Of a stretch of DNA of 64,000 bases, positions 35,505 to 42,533 are shown in pieces; positions within the stretch are counted from its first letter, which is position 1, and each line of letters begins with the position of its first letter. Location of the stretch: positions 3,286,001 to 3,350,000 of the forward strand of contig NZ_CP022098.1 in NCBI RefSeq assembly GCF_002305875.1, written 5' to 3'. The DNA comes from Cystobacter fuscus. GTDB lineage: Bacteria; Myxococcota; Myxococcia; Myxococcales; Myxococcaceae. The position numbers and the translations under genes were made by a program. The notes under the pieces are model-generated. The model did no database searches and had not been told where the DNA came from. It saw only the letters and a list, made by a program, of their open reading frames with translations.

Positions 35505-35531
35505 GAAACTCCGGAGCGCATGGGCCGATAA
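35505..35531 (+). promoter_or_regulatory. Sigma28-type promoter of the second 73-aa gene
   Basis: GAAA (35505-35508), 15 bases, GCCGATAA (35524-35531) then TC; same upstream CAG and following CTCCGGAGC block as copy 1. The spacer differs from copy 1 at several positions while both hexamer-like elements are unchanged, as expected if they are under selection. Confidence 0.8.
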
Positions 35532-35597
35532 TCAATTTGTAAGCTGTTTGTTTCCCCCCCCGATTTCGGCCCCGCCAGCGGGCCTGAGGAGAACACC

Positions 35598-35819
35598 ATG
35601 GGTTCCTTGATGGGTATTGTCGGCAACGCGCAGGGCGGTATCGGTGGTCTGTCCGCGGCGCAGAACCAGATGCTCGCGAACGCCCCCGCGGAGATGAAGC
35701 CCTTCCTCGAGGCGCAGATGAAGATGCAGAAGGAGCAGGAACTTCTCCAGCTCATCACCCAGATGATGAAGCAGATGCACGAGATGGCGATGTCCGTCAT
35801 CAAGAACATCGGCGGGTAG
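35598..35819 (+). CDS. 73-aa helical protein, copy 2
   Basis: Encodes exactly the same 73 residues as the gene at 35109, with synonymous differences visible around codons 16-21. The ribosome site GAGGAGAACACC is the same. It has its own promoter and terminator. Two identical copies behind dedicated promoters suggest that a high dose is needed, as for a filament or needle subunit. Function inferred, not shown. Confidence 0.75.
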   Translation: MGSLMGIVGNAQGGIGGLSAAQNQMLANAPAEMKPFLEAQMKMQKEQELLQLITQMMKQMHEMAMSVIKNIGG

Positions 35820-35846
35820 TCGCTCCTTCAGCAAGCGAGCATTTAG

Positions 35847-35904
35847 AACCGGCCTCGTAGGGTCCTCCCGTCAAGGGGGGCTCCCATGCGAGGCCGGTTT
35901 TTTT
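35847..35904 (+). terminator. Rho-independent terminator after 73-aa gene copy 2
   Basis: AACCGGCCTCGTAGG ... CCATGCGAGGCCGGTT with an inner CC/GG stem, followed by TTTTTTT. Homologous to the terminator of copy 1 but with compensating changes in the stem, showing that the structure is maintained. Confidence 0.85.
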
Positions 35905-35997
35905 GCATTTCCCGCGTGTCTCGTCCGCGGAGAGGGTTTTCCGGCTCAAGCGTCCCAGTGGTTTCGAAATCTTTGGAAACCCTATTTAAATGCGCAG

Positions 35998-36024
35998 GAA
36001 ACTCCCGGACTCAGATTCCGATAA
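35998..36024 (+). promoter_or_regulatory. Sigma28-type promoter of the DUF1521 effector gene
   Basis: GAAA (35998-36001), 15 bases, TCCGATAA (36017-36024) then TC. The preceding GCAG and the following CTCC(C)GGA match the two upstream copies, though the rest of the region is unrelated in sequence. That makes these elements true signals and not just duplication remnants. Confidence 0.8.
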
Positions 36025-36096
36025 TCTGTTTGTAGGGTCGCTGTCGGTACCCCCATCAAACAACTCAGCCCCGCAGTGGGCTGGAGGAAAAAATCC

Positions 36097-37266
36097 ATGT
36101 CTTCCATCAAGGACATCAGCAACGTCGCTCGTGGCGTCATGACGGCTCTGCCTCAGCAGCAGAATGTGTTGTCCGCAGCGCAGGCGTTGCAGGCGGCCCA
36201 GGGGCTGCTCAATGAGCTGGGATCGCAGCTGGCTGGTATCGGCCAGGGGTCGACGACCACCACCACGACCACGACGACCACCACCACGACCACGACGACG
36301 AGCACCACCGCGGCGGGTGCGGCGGGCGCCCCGGGCTCGGTGGATCAGCTCTTCCCTCCCAACCGCTCGATCATGGACATCTTCAACGCGGTGGTGGGGA
36401 CGGGTGGGGCGAGCACGCCGTCGCGTCCTTCTCCGACCGACTCGAGCCATCCCTCGGGCAGCCTGAAGACGAACTCCAACGGCGTCATCACCACCCCCGG
36501 CGGCTACAAGATCGAGGCGACGAGCCAGCACGAGTGGAAGATCACCGGTCCGGACGGCAAGTCCACGCGCGTGTGGGGTGACCCGCACGTGGACGAGGGT
36601 GATGGCGGCAAGTGGGACTTCAAGCGCGACAGCACCTTCGTGCTCGGCGATGGCACCCGCATCAACGTCTCCACCGTGCCCTATGGCAACGGCATGACGG
36701 TGACCGGCGGCCTGGAGATCATCTCCGGCAACGACCGCGTGCAGGTCACGGACGTCGACAAGGGCAAGGGCAAGGTCGGCACCGTGACCCAGGACGGCTA
36801 CGCGCACGCCAACAGCTTCGGCGGCAAGGACGTGTTCGTCATGGGCAAGGAGACCGACGACTGGTCCTTCCAGGGCAAGGAGGTCATCGGCAGCAACAAC
36901 GGCGGTGAGTCCTTCAAGCTCGGCGGGACTCTCGCGGCCGGCAATGGCAACACCGGCATCGTGCCGCCCAACAATGGCAACACCGGCATCGTGCCGCCCA
37001 AGACCGGCAACACCTACTTCGACAAGCTCAGCAACCTCTTCGGCCAGCTGTCGCGCGTGTTCGAGACGCTCAGCAAGCTCACCAAGCAGCTGCAGAACCG
37101 CAACCCGTTCGAGTCGCAGCGCCCGACCCCCCGTCCGCTGCCCTGGCTGCAGAACCGCCAGAACCAGCTGCAGACCAGCTTCGAGGACATCGGCCGCATG
37201 ATGGATCGCATGATGGCCCTGGAGCAGCTGCGCGCCAGCGTCAGCCAGTTCCGGCCGCGCTACTAA
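36097..37266 (+). CDS. DUF1521 (self-cleaving) domain protein, candidate type III effector
   Basis: 389 residues from ATG 36097 (GGAGG 9 bases upstream). A helical N-terminus without Sec signal (residues 1-50), a run of 16 Thr (53-68), a linker, then a DUF1521 domain at about 125-260: VWGDPHVDEGDGGKWDF, FVLGDGTRINVSTVPYGNGM, VTQDGYAHANSFGGKDVFVM. The GD/PHVD motif (Asp162-Pro163) is the calcium-triggered self-cleavage site known from the Bradyrhizobium type III effector NopE1. Two GNTGIVPP repeats (about 285-301) and a helical C-terminus follow. It has its own sigma28-type promoter and strong terminator. Secretion is inferred. Confidence 0.82.
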   Translation: MSSIKDISNVARGVMTALPQQQNVLSAAQALQAAQGLLNELGSQLAGIGQGSTTTTTTTTTTTTTTTTSTTAAGAAGAPGSVDQLFPPNRSIMDIFNAVVGTGGASTPSRPSPTDSSHPSGSLKTNSNGVITTPGGYKIEATSQHEWKITGPDGKSTRVWGDPHVDEGDGGKWDFKRDSTFVLGDGTRINVSTVPYGNGMTVTGGLEIISGNDRVQVTDVDKGKGKVGTVTQDGYAHANSFGGKDVFVMGKETDDWSFQGKEVIGSNNGGESFKLGGTLAAGNGNTGIVPPNNGNTGIVPPKTGNTYFDKLSNLFGQLSRVFETLSKLTKQLQNRNPFESQRPTPRPLPWLQNRQNQLQTSFEDIGRMMDRMMALEQLRASVSQFRPRY

Positions 37267-37290
37267 TTTGATCTCCTCACGTTAAACTCC

Positions 37291-37332
37291 GAAGGCGGGA
37301 AAGTCCTCGTGGCTTCTCCCGCCTTCTTTTTT
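37291..37332 (+). terminator. Rho-independent terminator after the DUF1521 gene
   Basis: GAAGGCGGGA, a 16-base loop, TCCCGCCTTC: a perfect 10-bp stem followed by TTTTTTCT, 24 bases after the stop. It isolates the DUF1521 gene from the TPR gene downstream. Confidence 0.9.
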
Positions 37333-37349
37333 CTCCCCATCTTCTCCCC

Positions 37350-37865
37350 ATGGGTACTTCCATGAGCAATTCCCAGCAGAAGCCCGCGTCCAAAACGCTC
37401 GACATTCCCGCGGAGGCGGGTGAGCGACTCGTCCTGGGAGAAATCTCCCCGGCGGAGTTCCTCGGCATTCCCCGGGAGCGCCTCTATGAGATCGCCACCC
37501 GCGGTCACGAGCTGCTCGTCACGGGCAAGCTCAAGGATGCCCTGGAGATCTTCAAGGGGCTCGTGGCGGCCTCGCCCCATGACAGCGTCTTCCACTGCAA
37601 CCTGGCGGCGGTCTACGCCCATCTCGAGCAGTACCCCGAGGCCATGGAGGAGTACACCCGGGCGATCGAGCTCAACATCGGCAACGTGGATGCGCTGGTG
37701 GGGCGCAGCGAGCTGTTCCTGCGCGAGAACCGGCTCGTCGAGGCCCTCCAGGACATCAAGTCCGTGCTGAAGTACGACCCCGAGGGCAAGCGCGAGAACA
37801 CCCGGCGCGCGCGCGCCACCCTGGCGTCGTTGCAGAGCGCGGCGGCGGAGTCCTCCAAGTCGTAG
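37350..37865 (+). CDS. TPR protein, SycD-like chaperone candidate
   Basis: 171 residues (ATG 37362 is an alternative; neither start has a clear ribosome site). It opens with the LcrH-like helix FLGIPRERLYEIATRGHELL, then TPR units KLKDALEIFKGLVAASPHDS, HCNLAAVYAHLEQYPEAMEE and GRSELFLRENRLVEALQDIK. It lies next to the DUF1521 effector and may serve as its chaperone, although a terminator separates the two. Confidence 0.78.
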   Translation: MGTSMSNSQQKPASKTLDIPAEAGERLVLGEISPAEFLGIPRERLYEIATRGHELLVTGKLKDALEIFKGLVAASPHDSVFHCNLAAVYAHLEQYPEAMEEYTRAIELNIGNVDALVGRSELFLRENRLVEALQDIKSVLKYDPEGKRENTRRARATLASLQSAAAESSKS

Positions 37866-37932
37866 TCGTCCCGCCCGCCTGGAGGAGGGGCCGCTCTCCC
37901 TCCTCCCGGGCCCTCCCGGAGTTCCCGCGGGG

Positions 37933-38544
37933 CTACTGGCGCCGGTAGATCGTCGCGAGTGCCGTGCCCCAGTCGGTGCGCATGACCTTCATCTTCACGA
38001 AGGCGAACGCCGGGGACTTGATGGTCTGCCCCGCCAGGACGACCCGCGCGCCGGGGCGCAGCTCCTCGAGCTTGTGGGTGAGCTGCTCCATCGTCTCCTG
38101 CGGGTAGCACGTGCCGTGCGCGAACAGCACGTCGGCGGAGGAGAGATCCTGCTCGAGGAAGTCCCCGTCGATGAACTCGATGCGCTGCTGGGCGTACTCG
38201 GCGGGCAGTTGGGGCCGCACCTCGGCGTCGTAGCGGGCGAGCACCTTTCGCGCCGCGTCTCCCAGTCCGGGGAACAGCTCGATGCCCACCACCCGGCTGA
38301 AGGGGAAGGTGAGCGCCGCCAGGAGGGTGGCCTTGCCCGTTCCCGAGCCGAGATCGAAGAAGACCTCCCCGGGTCCGGGCGCGGCCTCGTTGAGCACGTC
38401 GTGGAAGGCCAGGGGGACCACCTCGCCATAGGTGGTTCCCGCTTCCTGCAGGCCCGTGCGTTCCTTCTCGTGCCGGGCGATGTCGTAGCCGGAGAAGCCT
38501 GAGTAGAGCTGCTCGAAGATCTCCTGGGCGCGCGCGATGTCCAT
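37933..38544 (-). CDS. SAM-dependent methyltransferase, DOT1-like fold
   Basis: 203 residues from ATG 38544 (ATG 38553 also possible). The SAM-binding motif I is VFFDLGSGTGKATLLAAL, then FSRVVGIELFPGLGDAARKV, IEFIDGDFLEQDLSSADVLF and ELRPGARVVLAGQTIKS. The D-L-G-S-G-x-G-K and the G-x-E acidic loop match the DOT1-like class of lysine methyltransferases, of which bacteria have soluble homologues of unknown target. It is the only minus-strand gene inside the secretion locus, so it may be unrelated to it. Confidence 0.75.
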   Translation of the reverse strand: MDIARAQEIFEQLYSGFSGYDIARHEKERTGLQEAGTTYGEVVPLAFHDVLNEAAPGPGEVFFDLGSGTGKATLLAALTFPFSRVVGIELFPGLGDAARKVLARYDAEVRPQLPAEYAQQRIEFIDGDFLEQDLSSADVLFAHGTCYPQETMEQLTHKLEELRPGARVVLAGQTIKSPAFAFVKMKVMRTDWGTALATIYRRQ

Positions 38545-38648
38545 GTGCGCCATCCTAGACCGCCGGGCCGGCGCGTCGAGGAGGCTTCCGCCCGTTCGCG
38601 CGGGCGTAGTATGGTCCCGGCCGCCTGACTGACCGGACTCCACCCACC

Positions 38649-39083
38649 ATGGCGAACTCCGACTCCCCGAAACCCGACCTGCTCGTGAATGCCATGCAGG
38701 CCTTCCTTCTGTACGAACAGGGGCGGTACGACGAGGCCCGTGTCCTCTTCGAGGAACTGGCGGAGCGGGATGCGACGGAGGGGTATTACCGCACGGCGCT
38801 CGGGGCCATCTGCCTGGCGATGGATGGCTTCGACAAGGCGCTGGAGTATTTCAACCAGGCGCTGCAGCTCAACCCCGAGGACACGGCCGCGCTCATCAAC
38901 CGCGGCGAGGTGCACCTGCGCCTGGGCAACACGCTGGAGGCGGCGCGCGACTTCTCGCGCGTGGTGGAGCTGGATCCCGACAACCAGGATCCCCTCACCG
39001 AGCGGGCGCGGGTGCTGGCCGACGCGGCGTGGCAGAGCGCGGAAGACGCCCGGCGGGACCTGGGGGAGGTCCAGGAAGGGTAG
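38649..39083 (+). CDS. TPR protein, SycD-like chaperone candidate
   Basis: 144 residues with three TPR units: AFLLYEQGRYDEARVLFEEL, LGAICLAMDGFDKALEYFNQ and GEVHLRLGNTLEAARDFSRV, then LDPDNQDPLTERARVLAD. It precedes sctV by 108 bases on the same strand. Same size class as the chaperone-like genes at 19701 and 33743; its client is unknown. Confidence 0.75.
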   Translation: MANSDSPKPDLLVNAMQAFLLYEQGRYDEARVLFEELAERDATEGYYRTALGAICLAMDGFDKALEYFNQALQLNPEDTAALINRGEVHLRLGNTLEAARDFSRVVELDPDNQDPLTERARVLADAAWQSAEDARRDLGEVQEG

Positions 39084-39191
39084 GGCCCCCGCCTCACGCT
39101 CGTCCGCTCCGGGACGGGCCGAGCATGACGAGCCCCTGGTGGGGGGGGAGGCTTGGGAAAGAGACGGGGTCTCGCTAGTATCGCGGGCCGC

Positions 39192-41324
39192 ATGTCCGCC
39201 CAGAGCAACGGCTTTCTCTCCAAATACTCCGACATCGTCCTCGCAGTCGTGGTGGTGGCCATCATCGGGATGCTCATCGTCCCGCTGCCCACGTTGCTGC
39301 TGGACGTGCTGCTCACCCTGAACATCAGCATCTCCGTGGTGCTGCTGCTCATCTCCCTCTACGTGCCGCAGGCGCTGCGGTTGTCGGTGTTCCCGACCCT
39401 GTTGCTCATCACCACGATGTTCCGTCTGGCGCTCACCGTCTCCACGACGCGCCTCATCCTGCTGACGGGAGACCCGGGAGAAGTGGTCGAGGCGTTCGGC
39501 CACTTCGTGGTCCAGGGCAACATGGTCGTGGGTCTGGTCATCTTCGTCATCCTCGTCATCGTGAACTTCATCGTCATCTCCAAGGGCAGCGAGCGCGTGG
39601 CGGAAGTGGCCGCGCGCTTCACCCTGGACGCGATGCCCGGCAAGCAGATGTCCATCGACGCGGACATGCGCGCGGGTTCCATCGACCAGGACGAGGGCAA
39701 GCGCAAGCGCCGCGACCTGGAGCGCGAGAGCCAGTTGTTCGGCGCCATGGACGGCGCGATGAAGTTCGTCAAGGGCGACGCCATCGCGAGCATCATCATC
39801 ACCGTCATCAACATCGTGGGCGGCCTCGTCATTGGCGTGATGCAGAAGGGCATGGACGTGGGGAGCGCGGCGGCCAAGTACACGCTGCTCACCATCGGTG
39901 ACGGTCTGGTCGGAATGATTCCCGCCATCCTCATCTCCACCTGCGCTGGTATCATCGTGACGCGCGTGGGCGGCGACGAGGAAGGCCAGCACCTCGGTCA
40001 TGACGTGGGCAGCCAGCTGACCGCCTACCCCAAGGCCATCGCCATCGCCGCCGCCATGCTCTGCGTGCTCGGCTTCATCCCGGGTCTGCCCAAGATTCCC
40101 TTCTTCATCCTCGGTGGGCTCGCCGGCTACGCCTCCTGGAACATGTTGAAGAAGGAGAAGGCGGTGGCGGCGGGCGAGGACACCGGCGGCATGGCGCTCC
40201 CGGGAGAAGCGGCCGCGGGAGAGACGCCGGCCGCCGTGGAGCCCGCGCCCAAGGAGCCCATCAACCCGGACTCCGAGCTCTTCATCCCCGTCGTCACCCC
40301 CATCGTGCTGGAGGTGTCCGACGCGCTGGTGCCCTACGTGGACTCGCGTCAGGACAACGGCAAGTTCCTCTTCGAGCTCATCCCCTTCATGCGCGATGGT
40401 CTCTTCGTGGAGCTGGGCGTGCGCTTCCCCGGCGTGCGCGCCCGCGGCAACCCGAACCTGTCGCCCGGCTCCTACCAGATTCAGATCAACGAGGTGCCCG
40501 TGGTGACGGGACAGGCCACCATCGGCCACGTGCTCGTCAACGACACGGTGGAGCGCCTGAAGCTCATGAGCATCCAGGGCTTCGAGGCGATCAACCCCGC
40601 CACCCGTCAGCCGGCGGCGTGGGTGCCCGAGGAGCACAAGGAGACGCTGGAGGCCGCGGGGCTCACCACCTGGGACGTGCCCGGCTACATCATCCTCCAC
40701 CTGGCGGCCGTGCTGCGCCGCCAGGCGCGCGAGTTCATCGGCGTGCAGGAAACGCAGTCCATGTTGGATCAGCTCGAGAAGGCCTTCCCCGCCATCGTCA
40801 AGGAGGTGGTGCCCAAGGTCATCAACGTGCTCAAGCTCACCGACATCCTCGCCCGGCTCGTGGAGGAGGAGATCTCCGTGCGCGACATGCGCAGCATCCT
40901 CCAGTCGCTCGCCGAGTTCGGCCAGGTGGAAGCCGACAACGTGATGCTCACCGAGCACGTGCGCGCGAGCCTGCGGCGCTACGTGTCCCACAAGTTCGCG
41001 CGCGGCACCGGCACCCTCGTGGTCTATCTGTTGGATCCGCAGATCGAGGAGGCCATCCGCAACTCCATCAAGCGCACCTCCGCGGGCACCCACCTGGCCC
41101 TGGAGCCGGACATCGCCCAGGAAATCGTCCAGGCCGTCAAGGCCGAGTGCGGACACCTGCCGCCCAGCGCCCAGCGTCCCATCATCCTCACCGCGATGGA
41201 CATCCGGCGCTACGTGCGCAAGCTGCTCGAGTACGAGTTCAACCCGCCCTTCTCCGTCGTCAGCTTCCAGGAGCTGTCCCCGGACCTCAACATCCAGCCC
41301 GTGGCCCGTATCTCCACGCGCTGA
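39192..41324 (+). CDS. sctV: Export gate protein SctV (FlhA family)
   Basis: 710 residues from ATG 39192. Eight membrane segments in the first 330 residues with the FHIPEP-type motif region LSVFPTLLLITTMFRLALTV and the conserved loop SKGSERVAEVAARFTLDAMP. The C-terminal cytoplasmic domain (about 360-710) forms the nonameric ring that receives chaperone-substrate complexes: VLVNDTVERLKLMSIQGFEA, DILARLVEEEISVRDMRSIL. It is the largest export-apparatus protein and is detached from the sctR-U cluster by 6 kb of accessory genes. Confidence 0.95.
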   Translation: MSAQSNGFLSKYSDIVLAVVVVAIIGMLIVPLPTLLLDVLLTLNISISVVLLLISLYVPQALRLSVFPTLLLITTMFRLALTVSTTRLILLTGDPGEVVEAFGHFVVQGNMVVGLVIFVILVIVNFIVISKGSERVAEVAARFTLDAMPGKQMSIDADMRAGSIDQDEGKRKRRDLERESQLFGAMDGAMKFVKGDAIASIIITVINIVGGLVIGVMQKGMDVGSAAAKYTLLTIGDGLVGMIPAILISTCAGIIVTRVGGDEEGQHLGHDVGSQLTAYPKAIAIAAAMLCVLGFIPGLPKIPFFILGGLAGYASWNMLKKEKAVAAGEDTGGMALPGEAAAGETPAAVEPAPKEPINPDSELFIPVVTPIVLEVSDALVPYVDSRQDNGKFLFELIPFMRDGLFVELGVRFPGVRARGNPNLSPGSYQIQINEVPVVTGQATIGHVLVNDTVERLKLMSIQGFEAINPATRQPAAWVPEEHKETLEAAGLTTWDVPGYIILHLAAVLRRQAREFIGVQETQSMLDQLEKAFPAIVKEVVPKVINVLKLTDILARLVEEEISVRDMRSILQSLAEFGQVEADNVMLTEHVRASLRRYVSHKFARGTGTLVVYLLDPQIEEAIRNSIKRTSAGTHLALEPDIAQEIVQAVKAECGHLPPSAQRPIILTAMDIRRYVRKLLEYEFNPPFSVVSFQELSPDLNIQPVARISTR

Positions 41325-41342
41325 GTGTCCCCGGCGGGGGCC

Positions 41343-41358
41343 CGCCTCGCGCGAGGCG
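41343..41358. terminator. GC-rich palindrome between convergent genes
   Basis: CGCCTCG-CG-CGAGGCG style palindrome between sctV and the convergent FHA gene, embedded in several other short GC stems. No T tract on either side, so at best a bidirectional weak terminator. Confidence 0.35.
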
Positions 41359-41405
41359 AGCTCCTGTCCCGGGAGCCGCGCTCGGAGGCGGCCCCGGGCG
41401 GGACG

Positions 41406-42491
41406 TCAGGCGGCCAGCAGGACGATCAGCACGCCCAGCGCCACCACGCCGAACAGGCCCAGCACCATCACCGGGATGTAGCGCTTCATGCCCTGCTCGG
41501 GCGGCGCGCTCTCCTCCACGGCGGCTTGCTCCTCGGCGGCGGGGGGCTCCTCTTCCGCGGGCTTCTCCTCCGCCTCGGGCTCCGAGGGCTCCTCTTCCGC
41601 GGGCTTCTCCTCCTGCGCGGCCGCTTCCGGCTCCTCGTCCGCGGGCTCGGGTTCGGGCTCGGGCTCCGGAGGCGGCTCCTCCTTCTTCTCCACGGGGGCG
41701 CGCTTGCGCGGCGCGGGCAGGAGCGGCGTCTCGCTGGTGGACTCTCCCGAGCCCGCGGACACGTCCGCCAGGAGCGGCTCGGATTGCTCCTCGGGCGCCT
41801 CGGACTGGCAGACGTAGACGAAGCGGACGCCACCCACCTCCAGCTCGTCCCCGTCCCGCAGCAGCTTGCGCGACGCGCGCTTGCGGTTGATCTTGATGCC
41901 GTTGCGGCTGCCCAGGTCCTCCACGTGCGTGCCGGACCAGTCGCGCCGCACCTTCACGTGCCGGCGGGAGATGAGATCGTCGCGGAAGACGACGTCCGCG
42001 GAGTCGTCCCGGCCGATGACGAACTCCTTCGCGTCGGCGATCTCCAGGCGCTCGCCCGCGCGCGGGCCGTTCATCACGCGCAGGTAGCGCTCCTCGCCGC
42101 CGGCGAGTCCCCGCATCACGTCCTTCACCATGTTGCGGGCGACGAAGGACGTCTTCTGCGAGTCCACGTCGTGCGGCAGCTCCGTCACCTTGTCGAAGCG
42201 CACGTCGAACTGGGCGATGGCGATGACGTCGCCATTGCGCAACAGCCGCTTCTCGCCCTTGGGCAGCGGCTTGCCATTGACCTGGGTGCCGAAGGCACTG
42301 CCGAGATCCTCCAGGAAGAAGAGGTTGCCCTCCTGGGTGATGCGGGCGTGGTTGCGCGACACGGCCTGCTGGGCCAGCACCACCTGGCAGGACTTGTCCC
42401 GTCCCAGGGTGATGATGGGCTCGTCGAGGACGTGCTCGGTGGCCTTGCCACCGGCTTCACTGCTCTGCTTGACCGTAAGCCTGACACTCAT
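41406..42491 (-). CDS. Tandem FHA-domain protein with C-terminal membrane anchor
   Basis: 361 residues. Two FHA domains: the first with ITLGRDKSCQVVL, VSRNHARITQEG, LEDLGSAFGTQVNG; the second with FVIGRDDSADVVFRDD, ISRRHVKVRRD, VEDLGSRNGIKINR. Both keep the phosphothreonine-binding GR, S-R-H and N-G residues. A Pro/Glu-rich acidic linker (EEKPAEEEP repeats) leads to a single C-terminal membrane helix (YIPVMVLGLFGVVALGVLIV). Type III SctD has an FHA-like cytoplasmic domain plus membrane helix, so a link to the basal body is conceivable, but the periplasmic part of SctD is missing here. Confidence 0.85.
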   Translation of the reverse strand: MSVRLTVKQSSEAGGKATEHVLDEPIITLGRDKSCQVVLAQQAVSRNHARITQEGNLFFLEDLGSAFGTQVNGKPLPKGEKRLLRNGDVIAIAQFDVRFDKVTELPHDVDSQKTSFVARNMVKDVMRGLAGGEERYLRVMNGPRAGERLEIADAKEFVIGRDDSADVVFRDDLISRRHVKVRRDWSGTHVEDLGSRNGIKINRKRASRKLLRDGDELEVGGVRFVYVCQSEAPEEQSEPLLADVSAGSGESTSETPLLPAPRKRAPVEKKEEPPPEPEPEPEPADEEPEAAAQEEKPAEEEPSEPEAEEKPAEEEPPAAEEQAAVEESAPPEQGMKRYIPVMVLGLFGVVALGVLIVLLAA

Positions 42492-42533
42492 CGCAGCGGG
42501 GGACGGGAAGGGCGAGGATGGGGAGCGCGGAGG

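Larger units (their letters stand above)
35003..35905 (+). repeat. Tandem duplication of a promoter-gene-terminator unit
   Basis: Two units about 420 bases long start 489 bases apart. Each has AATCAGCAGGAAACTCCGGA, the sigma28-type promoter, a leader with GCCCCGCCAG-GGGCCTGAGGAG, an identical 73-codon protein and a similar terminator. Coding parts differ at only a few synonymous sites, while promoter spacer and terminator loops have diverged more. Recent duplication or gene conversion is implied. Confidence 0.85.

Noticed and set aside
36247-36312. A CRISPR-like or microsatellite array
   Set aside because: It is an in-frame poly-Thr coding tract with mixed codons and no spacer structure. No CRISPR array was seen anywhere in the window.
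36930-37010. Tandem repeat as a mobile or regulatory element
   Set aside because: It is just two in-frame copies of a GNTGIVPP linker unit in the DUF1521 protein.
37995-41156. A 1053-codon open frame on the minus strand
   Set aside because: It is antisense to sctV and runs out of frame through the methyltransferase gene; His/Asp-rich nonsense composition.
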